Positions 7,777 to 16,352 of a stretch of 45,272 nucleotides of DNA are shown piece by piece. Under the pieces are notes generated by a model. The model was not told where the DNA came from, ran no database searches, and saw only the letters and a list, made by a program, of their open reading frames with translations. Within the stretch, counting starts at the first letter, position 1. Every line of letters begins with the position of its first letter. Location of the stretch: assembly GCA_001771285.1 (NCBI GenBank), contig METI01000139.1, positions 1 through 45,272 on the forward strand. The letters are read 5' to 3'. The translations under genes and the position numbers were made by a program. The stretch is from a candidate division NC10 bacterium RIFCSPLOWO2_12_FULL_66_18 (GTDB lineage Bacteria > Methylomirabilota > Methylomirabilia > Methylomirabilales > 2-02-FULL-66-22).

Positions 7777-8187
7777 TCAGAGCCAGACGATCGTGACGAG
7801 GTGGGGGACGGATTGAAATTCGGGATCGCCAGTGACGATTGCGGCATTCATCCGAACCGCGGTGGCCACCACGAAGGCGTCGGCATAGGAAATGGGGAAT
7901 CTGGCCTTGATCCTCGCCGCCTCCAGGACGTCAGCAAAGGAATTCGACACCGGCAGGATCGGCAGGGTTTCCAGACGGTGAAGGAATTCTTCGGCCCGCT
8001 CCACGGACCGATCTTTGGCGGTGACGTAATACACCTCCCCGATGTTGATCTCGTTCATCAGGAGTGGCTCGGATGAGGCCTCGGCGGCGCGGAGGAGGGA
8101 CTTAACCTTTTCGAACCCGCGCTCTTTGTTGAGGAAGGCGAGCATGGCGAAGGAATCCAGCAAACTTCTTCTCCGCGCGGGCATCAT
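7777..8187 (-). CDS. vapC: VapC-type PIN-domain toxin
   Basis: A 136-residue PIN-domain ribonuclease. The acidic residues expected for Mg-dependent cleavage are in place: Asp in LLDSFAML near residue 11, Glu in NEINIGEVYY, Asp in SYADAFVVA, and Asp in VTGDPEF. The start must lie upstream of LLDSF, so ATG 8187 (or 8184) is taken. It overlaps the end of the antitoxin gene by 86 bases, more than usual. VapC toxins cleave RNA and are held inactive by the cognate antitoxin. Confidence 0.85.
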   Translation of the reverse strand: MMPARRRSLLDSFAMLAFLNKERGFEKVKSLLRAAEASSEPLLMNEINIGEVYYVTAKDRSVERAEEFLHRLETLPILPVSNSFADVLEAARIKARFPISYADAFVVATAVRMNAAIVTGDPEFQSVPHLVTIVWL

Positions 8188-8407
8188 CCTCTCTCCGTTC
8201 CTTGAGAAGAGTCTGGGTCAAGGACGGCCCGCCCCGAAGCATGCCGCAGGCCGCCTCGATGGGATCGTCGGGAACCGGCTCGATGACAACTTTCCGAGTG
8301 TCGGCCAGGGTCACGAGCACTTTCCCCCCTGGCCGAAGCCCGATCCGCTCCCGAAGCTCCGCCGGGATGACCACCTGCCCCTTCGCCGAGGTTTTTACGA
8401 CTGGCAT
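8102..8407 (-). CDS. vapB: AbrB/SpoVT-fold antitoxin (VapB type)
   Basis: A 101-residue antitoxin. The swapped-hairpin AbrB domain occupies the first 45 residues (VVKTSAKGQVVIPAELRERI is diagnostic). The charged tail around TQTLLKERREDDARAEKKF is the part expected to wrap the toxin. ATG 8407 is the natural start at the AbrB domain. The last residues (RHARLPQQRARVRKG) are encoded inside the overlap with the toxin gene. AbrB-type antitoxins repress their own promoter, and a palindrome sits just upstream. Confidence 0.85.
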   Translation of the reverse strand: MPVVKTSAKGQVVIPAELRERIGLRPGGKVLVTLADTRKVVIEPVPDDPIEAACGMLRGGPSLTQTLLKERREDDARAEKKFAGFLRHARLPQQRARVRKG

Positions 8408-8431
8408 TTTCGTTCTCCGAATCTCATATGC

Positions 8432-8479
8432 GTTCAACCGATCTTGAACATGTATAACGCCTCTTGTTGCGGTTGTCAA
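8432..8479 (-). promoter_or_regulatory. vapBC promoter and operator
   Basis: On the minus strand TTGACA (8479-8474) is separated by 17 bases from TATACA (8456-8451). Directly downstream is a perfect inverted repeat, GTTCAA-6-TTGAAC (8432-8449), placed to cover the transcription start. This is the usual location for antitoxin-mediated autorepression. Confidence 0.7.
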
Positions 8480-8545
8480 GCCAACACTGGCCAGAGTCGC
8501 CCCTTTTTCCCCGCTTCGAAGTCTCGGCACGCATCCCCGCCCACC

Positions 8546-9946
8546 TCATTCCGCCTTCTCCTCCTCAACGTGCCCGCCACGGCCGCCGGGCCGGGCGATG
8601 CTGTGCTTCTCCATGCGGTACAGCAGGGTGTGCCGCGTGATGCCGAGGTAGCGCGCCGCCCGGGACTGATTCCAGTCGTGCTTTTGCAGGGCCCGCAGGA
8701 TCAGCTCCTTCTCCACCTCCTCCAGCGACAGGCCGGCCTCGGGCAGGCTCAGCGGGAGGGGAGCCGCCTCCTTCGCCCGAGGGGCGCGGATCGTCTCCGG
8801 CAGGTCGGCCAGGCTGATGGCGTCCCCCCGGTGGAAGATCATGGCCCGCTCCAGGGCGTTTTCCAGCTCGCGCACGTTGCCGGGCCAGTCGTAGGTCTCC
8901 AGCGCCTGAAACGCGTCGGGCGCGATGGTCAGGCGCGGCTGGGCTCCCAGTCGCTTCAGGAAGTGCTGGGCCAGCGGCCGGATGTCCTCGCGCCGCTCGC
9001 GCAGCGGCGAGATGGAGAGGGGCACCACGTTCAGGCGGTAGTACAGGTCCTCGCGGAACTCCCCCGCCTGGATGGCCTTGGTCAGGTCCTTGTTCGTGGC
9101 CGCCAGGACCCGGACGTCCACGCGGATCAGTGTGTTGTCCCCGACCCGCTCCAGCGATCGTTCCTCCAGGCACCGCAGGATCTTCACCTGGAGATCCGGC
9201 CGCATCTCGCCGATCTCGTCCAGGAAGATCGTCCCACCATCGGCCGCCTCGAATTTCCCCACCCGATCCCGGATGGCCCCGGTGAAGGCCCCCTTCACGT
9301 GGCCGAACAGCTCGCTCTCCAGGAGATTTTCTGGAATGGCGGCGCAGTTGACCGCCACGAAGGATCCCTGCGCCCGCGGGGAGCTGCCGTGGATCGCCCG
9401 GGCGATGAGTTCCTTGCCCGTCCCGCTCTCCCCCAGGATCAACACTGTGGTCTCGGTGGGCGCCACCCGCTCCAGCATCTCCAGAATCTGCTTCATGGGC
9501 GGGCTCTCGGCGATGATATTGTCCAGGCCCAGGCGCGTCTGCAGCTCCTGGCGGAGCGCCACGTTCTCCCGCTCCAGCGCCTTGAGCTGGAGCGCCTTCT
9601 TGATCGTGAGCTTCAGCTCGTCCCGGTTGAAGGGCTTGCTGATGTAATGGAAGGCGCCGGCCTTCATCGCCTCCACCGCCATCTCGATGGTCCCGAAGGC
9701 GGTGAGGATGATTACCTGGATGTTGAGGTCCACCTTGCGGACCTCTTCCAGGACCTGCAGCCCGTCCATCCCGGCCATCCGGACGTCGGTGACCACCAGG
9801 TCCGCGCCCTCCTTCTTCAAGAGGTGGAGCCCCTGCTCACCGCTGCTGGCCGTCAGGACCGCGTAGCCCTCCTGGGCCAGATTGTACTCCAGGACGCGCC
9901 GAAGGCTCTCGTCGTCATCGATCACCAGGATCTTCACCCGCTTCAT
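8546..9946 (-). CDS. NtrC-family sigma-54 response regulator
   Basis: A protein of 466 residues with the full NtrC layout: receiver (1-120, phosphoacceptor D54, K104), AAA+ sigma-54 activation domain (about 145-380; Walker A GESGTGKE at 172-179, the sigma-54 contact loop GAFTGA at 219-224, Walker B IFLDEIGE), and a C-terminal Fis-type helix-turn-helix (NQSRAARYLGITRHTLLYRM). It activates sigma-54 promoters when phosphorylated. Its ATG overlaps the stop of the upstream kinase gene (ATGA), making the pair a coupled two-component system. The stimulus and target genes are not evident. Confidence 0.93.
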   Translation of the reverse strand: MKRVKILVIDDDESLRRVLEYNLAQEGYAVLTASSGEQGLHLLKKEGADLVVTDVRMAGMDGLQVLEEVRKVDLNIQVIILTAFGTIEMAVEAMKAGAFHYISKPFNRDELKLTIKKALQLKALERENVALRQELQTRLGLDNIIAESPPMKQILEMLERVAPTETTVLILGESGTGKELIARAIHGSSPRAQGSFVAVNCAAIPENLLESELFGHVKGAFTGAIRDRVGKFEAADGGTIFLDEIGEMRPDLQVKILRCLEERSLERVGDNTLIRVDVRVLAATNKDLTKAIQAGEFREDLYYRLNVVPLSISPLRERREDIRPLAQHFLKRLGAQPRLTIAPDAFQALETYDWPGNVRELENALERAMIFHRGDAISLADLPETIRAPRAKEAAPLPLSLPEAGLSLEEVEKELILRALQKHDWNQSRAARYLGITRHTLLYRMEKHSIARPGGRGGHVEEEKAE

Positions 9947-11073
9947 AGCCCGATGGCTCCCTCCAGCGGGAGGGCCACCACGAAGGTGGTCCCCTTGCCG
10001 CGCTGGCTCATGACCCGGATGGTGCCGTGGTGGTTCTCGATGATGCGGTGGGTGATGGCCAGGCCCAGGCCGGTGCCGTCCTTCTTCGTCGTGAAGAAGG
10101 GATCGAAGATGCGGCCCTGGTCCTCCTCCGGGATGCCCGGCCCCGTATCGTCGAAGACGACCTCCACCCATTCCGGGCGACCGCCCGCCGTGCTCTCGGG
10201 GCGGAGCCGGGTGGAGATGGCCAGGTCCCCGCCCTCGGGTATCGCCTCCACCCCGTTCAGCATGATGTTCAGGAAGGCCTGCTTCAGCAGCATCTCGTCC
10301 GCCATGACGCGCGAAGGCCCCACGTGGAAACTGAGGAAGATCTGCACCCGGTGCGCTCGTGCCTGGCCCGAGATCAGCCCCTCCAGGGCGGTCAGGATCT
10401 CCCGGACATCCACCGGCGCAAAGCGCGGCGTCACGGGGCGGGCGAAGCTGAGGAAGTTGGTCAGCACGTCGTTCAGACGCTCCACCTCTTTCAGGAGGAT
10501 GGCATAGAACTCCGCCTTGGGGTGGCCGGGGGGATAATCGTCCTGGAGGATCTCCACGGCCCCCTTGATGGACCCCAGGGGATTGCGGATCTCGTGAGCC
10601 AGACCCGCGGACAGTTGTCCGAGGGCCGAGAGGCGGTCCGCCCGGCGGAGTTGCGTCTCCTTCTCCAGGAGGAGGCGCGTCTGCTCCTGCAGCTCGCGGT
10701 GGGACTGGGCCAGAGTCTCGGTCTGGATCTCCAGGCCGCGGCGGTAATGTTCCTGCCGGTCTACCATCAACCCGACCAGCAGCCCGACGGCGATCAGGAT
10801 GGGGATCTCCAGCAGGTAGCCGATGGTCATGATCCCGTGTTCCACGACCAGGACGTGCGGCAGGTAGACGAGCGTGATGAGCCCAGCCGTTCCCAGGCCC
10901 CCCCGGAGACCGTACCACAACCCGCCCAGCACGATGGGGAGGTAGTACAGACGAACCAGGACATCGTGCTGGATCTGGCGGTTCAACGGCGTCAGGAAGT
11001 GGCCGAGCGTCACGATCACGATCGCGGCGACCAGGCTGGCGGGCCGGAGCCACTGCGCGGGTGGGGGTATCAC
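9943..11073 (-). CDS. Membrane sensor histidine kinase (NtrB/AtoS type)
   Basis: The N-terminal part has about four hydrophobic helices connected by short loops and no large periplasmic domain. A coiled segment (THRELQEQTRLLLEKE-like) leads to a HisKA domain with the phospho-His in LSAGLAHEIRNPL and then a HATPase domain with NIMLNGVEAI, DDTGPGIP and GTGLGLAITHRI. GTG 11073 is preferred because AGAGGA precedes it and the protein begins just before the first helix (376 residues). An ATG at 11169 would add 32 Arg/Pro/Gly-rich residues that overlap a dead gene. It probably phosphorylates the NtrC-type regulator encoded next. Confidence 0.88.
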   Translation of the reverse strand: MIPPPAQWLRPASLVAAIVIVTLGHFLTPLNRQIQHDVLVRLYYLPIVLGGLWYGLRGGLGTAGLITLVYLPHVLVVEHGIMTIGYLLEIPILIAVGLLVGLMVDRQEHYRRGLEIQTETLAQSHRELQEQTRLLLEKETQLRRADRLSALGQLSAGLAHEIRNPLGSIKGAVEILQDDYPPGHPKAEFYAILLKEVERLNDVLTNFLSFARPVTPRFAPVDVREILTALEGLISGQARAHRVQIFLSFHVGPSRVMADEMLLKQAFLNIMLNGVEAIPEGGDLAISTRLRPESTAGGRPEWVEVVFDDTGPGIPEEDQGRIFDPFFTTKKDGTGLGLAITHRIIENHHGTIRVMSQRGKGTTFVVALPLEGAIGL

Positions 11074-11143
11074 AGGTATCCTCTCGCAGATTCGCGGACG
11101 CCCGGGGCGGCTCGCGGCGCAGGCCGGACCGCGGGCGCCAGGC

Positions 11144-11473
11144 TCACCACCGGACCGTTCCCCCTTCATGGTGGATGGGCAGGGGGTCGGCCGGCGCCGG
11201 CAGTGCCGCCTCGAGCTGGATGGTGGCGTGGCTGATCCGGAACCGGTCCTGTAGCTCTTTCCGGATCCGCTCCGCCAGGAGGCCGCCCGAGGAGGGCGGC
11301 TGGTCCTCCACCACCACGTGGCAGCTCAGCGCCGTCAGGATCCCCGCCCGGTGGTAGCCGAAGGTGCGGACCGGATCGGCGGGACGGCGCACCTGGCGCA
11401 CAGCGAACCAGGCGATGCCCAGGCCCAGGACGTCGGTGCGGTCATGCGTCTCGTTCTGGTGTCTCGCTCCGGC
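11144..11473 (-). pseudogene. CDF cation-efflux protein remnant with internal deletion
   Basis: The frame reads DRTDVLGLGIAWFAVRQVRR and then PADPVRTFGYHRAGILTAL, which is the second-helix region of CDF (CzcD-like) transporters. It passes without a break into SCHVVVEDQ and LLAERIRKELQDRFRISH, the C-terminal cytoplasmic dimerisation domain of the same family. About 200 residues that should lie between (helices 3-6 with the metal-site Asp/His) are missing, and the first helix is gone. The frame begins right after the rodZ stop, in the same phase. It cannot transport; whether the stump is still translated is unknown. Confidence 0.75.
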
Positions 11474-12370
11474 CTATCGCCCCGGCAATGCCGGGACCGC
11501 TCCGGGGGGCGTGGCCCCGGAAGCCTCCGGCCTGGGGACCGGCGGGATGGCCAGGTCGCGGACCACCTGCCCCGACGCGCCCAGCGACGGCACGTGCTGC
11601 CCGTTCAGGCTGAGGTCTATGCCGCCCGCGTTTCCCACGGTGACCACGAACCCGGTGTCGGCCGCGAATCGCGCCGTCTGCCCCTTCTGCAGGAGGACCT
11701 GGCGCTCCTGCCCGCCATCCGCGCGCACCGCCATCCACGTGGGCTCCACGGCGCGCGCTGTGAGCTGGAAGCGCCTTGGCGTCCGCTCCGCGGCGGGGGC
11801 CGGGAGGGCCGGGCCGGCGGCATTCGGACTCTTCGGAGGCGGCGCCGGCGCCTCTGCCGGGGAGGCCGCCCCACCCGGCTGCTCGGCGCCGGGGCTCCCG
11901 GCCACGGGCCGCTCGGGCGATGCCGGGGTCTGACCCTCGGCCGGCGCCTGCTCCTCGACGGGCCGCTCCGCGACGGGAGGCGGGCGACGCTCCGCGGCCC
12001 GCTTGGACGCCAGGGAGAGCACGATGAAGACCAGCGGCGTGATGACCAGGATCGCCGCCGCTGTCCACAGGACCTGCTTCCACGGGATCATCGGCGGTGG
12101 CGCGGGGGGTGGGACCGCCACCAGCGAGGTCCCGGGCGGGCGGCGGATCGCCTTGCGGAACTCGGCCTGCAGGGCATCGGGATCCAGCTTGAGCAGGCGG
12201 GCGTAGTCCTGCAGGAAGCGGATCAGGTACCCCGCGTCCGGCAGCAGGCGGTAATCGTCCGCCTCCAGCGCCTGGAGCAACCGGAGCGGGACCCGGCTCT
12301 GGAACGCCGCCTGCTCGGGGGTCAGGCCGCGTTCCTCCCGCCGCTCCCGGAGGGTCTGTCCGATGCTCAT
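11474..12370 (-). CDS. rodZ: RodZ-like cytoskeletal protein
   Basis: A protein of 298 residues: an N-terminal HTH_25 domain (1-70; IGQTLRERREERGLTPEQAA), a juxtamembrane basic stretch, one transmembrane helix (about 105-130, VLWTAAAILVITPLVFIVLS), a long Pro/Ala/Glu-rich periplasmic linker, and a DUF4115 beta domain at the C-terminus (about 210-285). This is the plan of RodZ, which links MreB to the cell-wall elongation machinery. ATG 12370 is chosen because it starts directly at the HTH domain; two ATGs a few codons upstream are possible. The stop TAG is followed in phase by a CDF remnant. Confidence 0.85.
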   Translation of the reverse strand: MSIGQTLRERREERGLTPEQAAFQSRVPLRLLQALEADDYRLLPDAGYLIRFLQDYARLLKLDPDALQAEFRKAIRRPPGTSLVAVPPPAPPPMIPWKQVLWTAAAILVITPLVFIVLSLASKRAAERRPPPVAERPVEEQAPAEGQTPASPERPVAGSPGAEQPGGAASPAEAPAPPPKSPNAAGPALPAPAAERTPRRFQLTARAVEPTWMAVRADGGQERQVLLQKGQTARFAADTGFVVTVGNAGGIDLSLNGQHVPSLGASGQVVRDLAIPPVPRPEASGATPPGAVPALPGR

Positions 12371-12728
12371 CTGCCCACCCATTTCACCGACTCCCACAGC
12401 GTCTGAGGCGAAATCTCACCCTGAGCCCGGAGCCAACCTGCCGACGGGATTCGAGACGCGCGCACGGGACGTCGGGACGACCTAGCCCGGGCCCGACCCT
12501 CTCCCCAGTCCCCGTCCTCCGAGTGGGCGACCAGAGTGAGGTCGCGCGAAGATGGCGGCCGCCTGTCATGTGTACACCCTCCAGGAGCAACGGTTCGCCC
12601 GTGCGTTCAGCTTGGCTGCGATCGTCGTGGAGCCTGCCAACGGCCGCCCCGCAAACGCTGCTTCTGTGCGGGCACGCCGTCACTCGAAGTCCCTCCCTCA
12701 TGTGCGAGGCGATCGCAAGTTGCTCAAG
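12371..12728. other. Intergenic junction, no gene recognised
   Basis: High-GC sequence between rodZ and the start of the AT-richer antiporter block. Open frames on both strands have no ribosome site or recognisable product. Base composition changes abruptly at about 12,730, so this is the left border of the inserted block. I found no transposase or direct repeat here. Confidence 0.5.
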
Positions 12729-14591
12729 TTACCTTGGCGCCGGTGCCATTAACAAATATAATATCAGATATAGTGCAAACGCCAAAACGATCAAGAATAC
12801 AGAAGCCCCTACGGTCAAGTCTGAAAGTTCTCCAGGGTATCTCCGCCGCTTTTCTTCTAGGGTCTGCTCATGCTTCTGCGCTCTTTCTGGGCTCAGAATA
12901 AATCTTCTCACCTTCAATTTGGCTTCTTCCTTCTTTATATGTAATGCGAGACCAGGATTCCGGCTGAACCAAACGAAAAACCCTGCCACACTCATCACCT
13001 TCCCATCAACGAACTGCGCAAACGTCATCAAGGGTTTTTCGCAGAACCATATTACCTTCCTTCCGGCCATTCGATAGAACCAGTCGGTATCAAGGGTAAT
13101 GGTAGGCTCACCGTAAAGCATTCTTCTTAAAGGCCAAAAAGCCGCGGCTGTGAAGAGGAGGAGTTGGGACATCGTAACCACATGACCAAGTGTATAAGGT
13201 TCATACTGAACCGGATAGGGAAGCAGATCGTAAAGTATTTTGGGATAGACACCGATAAAGGTACACAAGAAAGCAGTGATACCCATCGCAGCGAGCATAT
13301 TCTTTGGTGGCTCTTTGGCTTTGCATGCTGGGTTCTCCCTCGAGAACCAGGCACCCCAGGGGAGTTTCAGGCCTGTGTGAAGAAACGTCCCTATTGAAGC
13401 ACCTTCAAGCATCAACCAAATCACCGGCAGATGCCACATAGCAGAGGCTTCGACCACCATCGTCTTGCTCACAAATCCGCTGAATAAGGGAAATCCTGAA
13501 ATCGAATAGGCACCTACCATATAAAGATGAAAAGTGATTGGCATGTACTTATACAGACCCCCCAGTTCGGTAAGTTTGCTCCTTCCGGTAACTTCAAGGA
13601 CAGCACCTGCACCCATAAAAAGCAAGGCCTTGTAAAGAATGTGACTGAAAGCATGGGCCACTGCACCATTTATCGCCATTTCTCCCGCCGCCGTTCCAGC
13701 CACTCCCATTCCAACACCGCTTATCATGTACCCTACCTGCGATATGATGTGGTAGGCTAAAAGTCTCCTGATGTCATTCTCCAGAACTGCGAAAACAACT
13801 CCATACACCGCCATGATCGCTCCTGCCCAGATCAGGAGCTCTACAGCAGGGAATCCCCTGATCAGCACATAGATCGCACTCTTTGTGGTGAAGGCGGTGA
13901 GAAACACGGCCCCCGTGACGGTCGCCTCAGGATAAGCATCGGCCAGCCATGCGTGCAAAGGAGGAACAGCGGCGTTAATCAGAAAGGCAAGAAGGATCAA
14001 GGAGGATGCGAGGTTGTTCCACTCCAGCCCCCAACCGAAGCGAAAAGCTTGAAATTCAATCGATCCCGTCGTCTTCAGGTGGAGGAGCACCCCTCCCAGC
14101 AGACACGCGCCACCAAAGAGGTGAACGAGAATGTATCGGAATCCCGCCCCATAGGCCCTCTCTGTCTTTTGATACCATACGAGGAAGAGAGCTGACCATG
14201 CCGTCACCTCCCAGAAGAAAAACAGCGTGAAGAGGTCCCCTGCAAAAACTACCCCCAGGGTACTGCCAACATAGAGGCTAGCGGCGACGTGTTGCCCGTC
14301 CTCCTGGATGTGGAGGGCATAGAGCATCATGCAAAAGGAGGCGATTACAAAGACATAGGCAAAAACAATGCTTAGTCTGTCAATCTGCCCAAGGATAAGC
14401 TTATATCCCAGGAAGGGAAGGATCCATGTCTTTCCTTCTGACAAAAATACTCCCTTCGACATCAAAAGGAGAGCCGTGAAGGCGAGGACCGGGAGCAAGA
14501 GGAGATACGCCTGTTTCAATCTCCCCTTGAGCACGGGGATCAAGGGGGCTCCAAGGATGTAGACGAGTCCAGGGTGAAACCACTCAATCAT
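12729..14591 (-). CDS. Mrp/Mbh-like antiporter subunit (NuoL/M/N type), long form
   Basis: A 620-residue polytopic proton-translocating antiporter-like subunit. It has the Proton_antipo_M core (about 110-400), with the conserved Glu in FFFWEVTAWSALFL, the TM7-8 Lys/His region PLHAWLADAYPEA, and ISQVGYM and FSHILYKALLFM. After the core come an extension with a cytoplasmic charged segment (LHIKKEEAKLKVRRF) and a final hydrophobic helix, which makes it longer than a standard MnhD. It is the last gene of the block. Base composition is clearly AT-richer than the flanks. Family assignment is firm; its place in the complex (A- or D-like) is not. Confidence 0.85.
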   Translation of the reverse strand: MIEWFHPGLVYILGAPLIPVLKGRLKQAYLLLLPVLAFTALLLMSKGVFLSEGKTWILPFLGYKLILGQIDRLSIVFAYVFVIASFCMMLYALHIQEDGQHVAASLYVGSTLGVVFAGDLFTLFFFWEVTAWSALFLVWYQKTERAYGAGFRYILVHLFGGACLLGGVLLHLKTTGSIEFQAFRFGWGLEWNNLASSLILLAFLINAAVPPLHAWLADAYPEATVTGAVFLTAFTTKSAIYVLIRGFPAVELLIWAGAIMAVYGVVFAVLENDIRRLLAYHIISQVGYMISGVGMGVAGTAAGEMAINGAVAHAFSHILYKALLFMGAGAVLEVTGRSKLTELGGLYKYMPITFHLYMVGAYSISGFPLFSGFVSKTMVVEASAMWHLPVIWLMLEGASIGTFLHTGLKLPWGAWFSRENPACKAKEPPKNMLAAMGITAFLCTFIGVYPKILYDLLPYPVQYEPYTLGHVVTMSQLLLFTAAAFWPLRRMLYGEPTITLDTDWFYRMAGRKVIWFCEKPLMTFAQFVDGKVMSVAGFFVWFSRNPGLALHIKKEEAKLKVRRFILSPERAQKHEQTLEEKRRRYPGELSDLTVGASVFLIVLAFALYLILYLLMAPAPR

Positions 14592-14613
14592 CGACCCTCA
14601 CTCCACATCATAT

Positions 14614-14841
14614 TTATTTCTGCTTTTCGTAATAGTCTTCTTTCTTCTGCAACCAATAGTGCCCCAGTCCTTTTGACCCAAGAATAATAACGATACAGCC
14701 GACAAAACCGTACGCAGCGCTGAAAAACGGCAAGACCTGCCAGGAGAAGTGGACTTTGGGATGGACCAGAAGTCCTGCGATGGGGCTCAAGACAAGAGCC
14801 CCGTAGAACCCTATCCTAAGCCGCTTCCCCCATGCGCTCAT
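14614..14841 (-). CDS. Small membrane protein of the antiporter block
   Basis: A 75-residue protein with two predicted transmembrane helices (about 10-27 and 34-55) and a charged C-terminal tail (LQKKEDYYEKQK). I do not recognise a family. It sits between two antiporter subunit genes with gaps of 5 and 22 bases and a strong ribosome site (AGGAGGGGG), so it is co-translated with them. It is probably an accessory subunit of the membrane complex, by position only. Confidence 0.7.
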   Translation of the reverse strand: MSAWGKRLRIGFYGALVLSPIAGLLVHPKVHFSWQVLPFFSAAYGFVGCIVIILGSKGLGHYWLQKKEDYYEKQK

Positions 14842-14846
14842 ACGTC

Positions 14847-16352
14847 TTATCCCCCTCCTAGCTGGCTAACGGCCATTCTGGCAAGACGGAGCAGTAGGTC
14901 CGTAGCCGGATTGGGAAACGTGAAAACGACAGAGAAAAAGGCAGTGATACTCAATGGAATGACCATGGACATAGGAGCTTCCTCGATCTTGTTCGTTTCA
15001 TGCATCCTTGACTCCGTGTCTCCCGACCTGCCAAAGAACGCCGTGTGGATGATTGGGAAAAAGTAGACAGCATCCATGAAGGAACTCAGAAGCAGCACGA
15101 ACAAAAAAGACAAATTGCCGGCTTCCAGGGTTCCCAGGCCCAGGAACCACTTGCTGACGAATCCACTCACCGGTGGCAACCCGCTCATTCCGAAGCTTCC
15201 CACAACAAAGGCGAACATGGTGATCGGCATCCTTCGTCCGATGCCTGCCATCTCGCTGATGTTCTTCTTTCCGGATGCAACCAGGATCGAACCTGCGCAA
15301 AGGAAGAGGGTGATCTTCATGAATGCGTGGAAGGGGATATGGATCATGGCCCCGGTGATGCCCATGGGACTCAACAGGGCCGCACCGAAGATGATGTAGG
15401 AAAGCTGGCTGATTGTGGAATAGGCCAGCCTCTTCTTCAAGTTGTCCTGGGCGATTGCAAAAAGCGAGGCGCCAATCATGGTTAGGCCGGCAAAGGAAGC
15501 GAGCATGCCCCCCAGACCGAGTTGCCGCATCAGGTCTATTCCATAGATGTAGCCAACCGTTCTGACGATCCCAAAGGCTCCGGCCTTGACGACAGCCACC
15601 GCATGTAAGAGAGCGCTCACCGGAGTGGGTGCTATCATCGCTGTTGGTAGCCATGAGTGGAAAGGCATATAGGCCGCCTTCACGAATCCGAGGATGAAGA
15701 AAATGAACACAAATATCAATGCTGACCGGGACGAGGAAGCCAACGACAGGATGCCTTTCGGATTAAAATCCGTCGTCTGCGCTATGGAATAGGTGAGGAC
15801 GATGGCGGCCAGAAGGAAGACGCCTGACGTCAGGAGATAAGCCAGATACTTTCTTCCGGCAAACAGGGCCTCCGATGACTGTTCATGGGCGACTAACGGA
15901 TAAGTGGAGACCGTCAGGATTTCGTAGAATATATAGAAGGTGACCAGATTCCCGGAGAGCGCCACGCCTACCGCGCCGAGGATGGCTAGGGCAAAACAGA
16001 AGTAGTATCTCGTCTGGGCATGCTCCTGCAATGCCCGCATATACCCTATGGAGTAGATGGATACCAGAATCCAGAGAAAGGAAGCCGTGAGGGCAAACAT
16101 GAGGCCGAACGCATCGACTCGAAACCCGAAGTGAATCCCTGGAATGACAGGGAAGAGATAGGATTGGATCGTCTCCCCGGATAGAACTGTAGAGACCATG
16201 GAGAAAACGATCGAGAACTGCAGGAGGCTCGCCAGCAGGGTCACCCCTTCCCGGAGATTCGGGCGTTTGCTGAAAACGAGGATGAAGATCGCTCCCAGCG
16301 CGGGGCATCCGAGGGCAACGACGGGTCTAAGAGATTCCGGTATCTCGATCAC
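14847..16352 (-). CDS. mnhD: Antiporter subunit D-like (second MnhD)
   Basis: A NuoN/MnhD-type subunit of 501 residues and about 14 helices. Visible are the conserved Glu in FYIFYEILTVSTYPL, the lysine region FVKAAYMPFHSWLPTAM, and ISQLSYIIFGAAL and FHAFMKITLFLCAG in the second half of the core. The start is taken as GTG 16352, which overlaps the preceding stop (GTGA); the frame is open much further upstream, but that is a shadow of the previous gene. Subunits of this family carry protons or cations through half-channels in respiratory and Mrp complexes. Confidence 0.87.
   Translation of the reverse strand: MIEIPESLRPVVALGCPALGAIFILVFSKRPNLREGVTLLASLLQFSIVFSMVSTVLSGETIQSYLFPVIPGIHFGFRVDAFGLMFALTASFLWILVSIYSIGYMRALQEHAQTRYYFCFALAILGAVGVALSGNLVTFYIFYEILTVSTYPLVAHEQSSEALFAGRKYLAYLLTSGVFLLAAIVLTYSIAQTTDFNPKGILSLASSSRSALIFVFIFFILGFVKAAYMPFHSWLPTAMIAPTPVSALLHAVAVVKAGAFGIVRTVGYIYGIDLMRQLGLGGMLASFAGLTMIGASLFAIAQDNLKKRLAYSTISQLSYIIFGAALLSPMGITGAMIHIPFHAFMKITLFLCAGSILVASGKKNISEMAGIGRRMPITMFAFVVGSFGMSGLPPVSGFVSKWFLGLGTLEAGNLSFLFVLLLSSFMDAVYFFPIIHTAFFGRSGDTESRMHETNKIEEAPMSMVIPLSITAFFSVVFTFPNPATDLLLRLARMAVSQLGGG

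Noticed and set aside
12384-12701. A 105-residue minus-strand frame and a 66-residue plus-strand frame near the left island border
   Set aside because: Arg/Gly-rich composition with no ribosome site or recognisable family; consistent with chance frames in GC-rich DNA.
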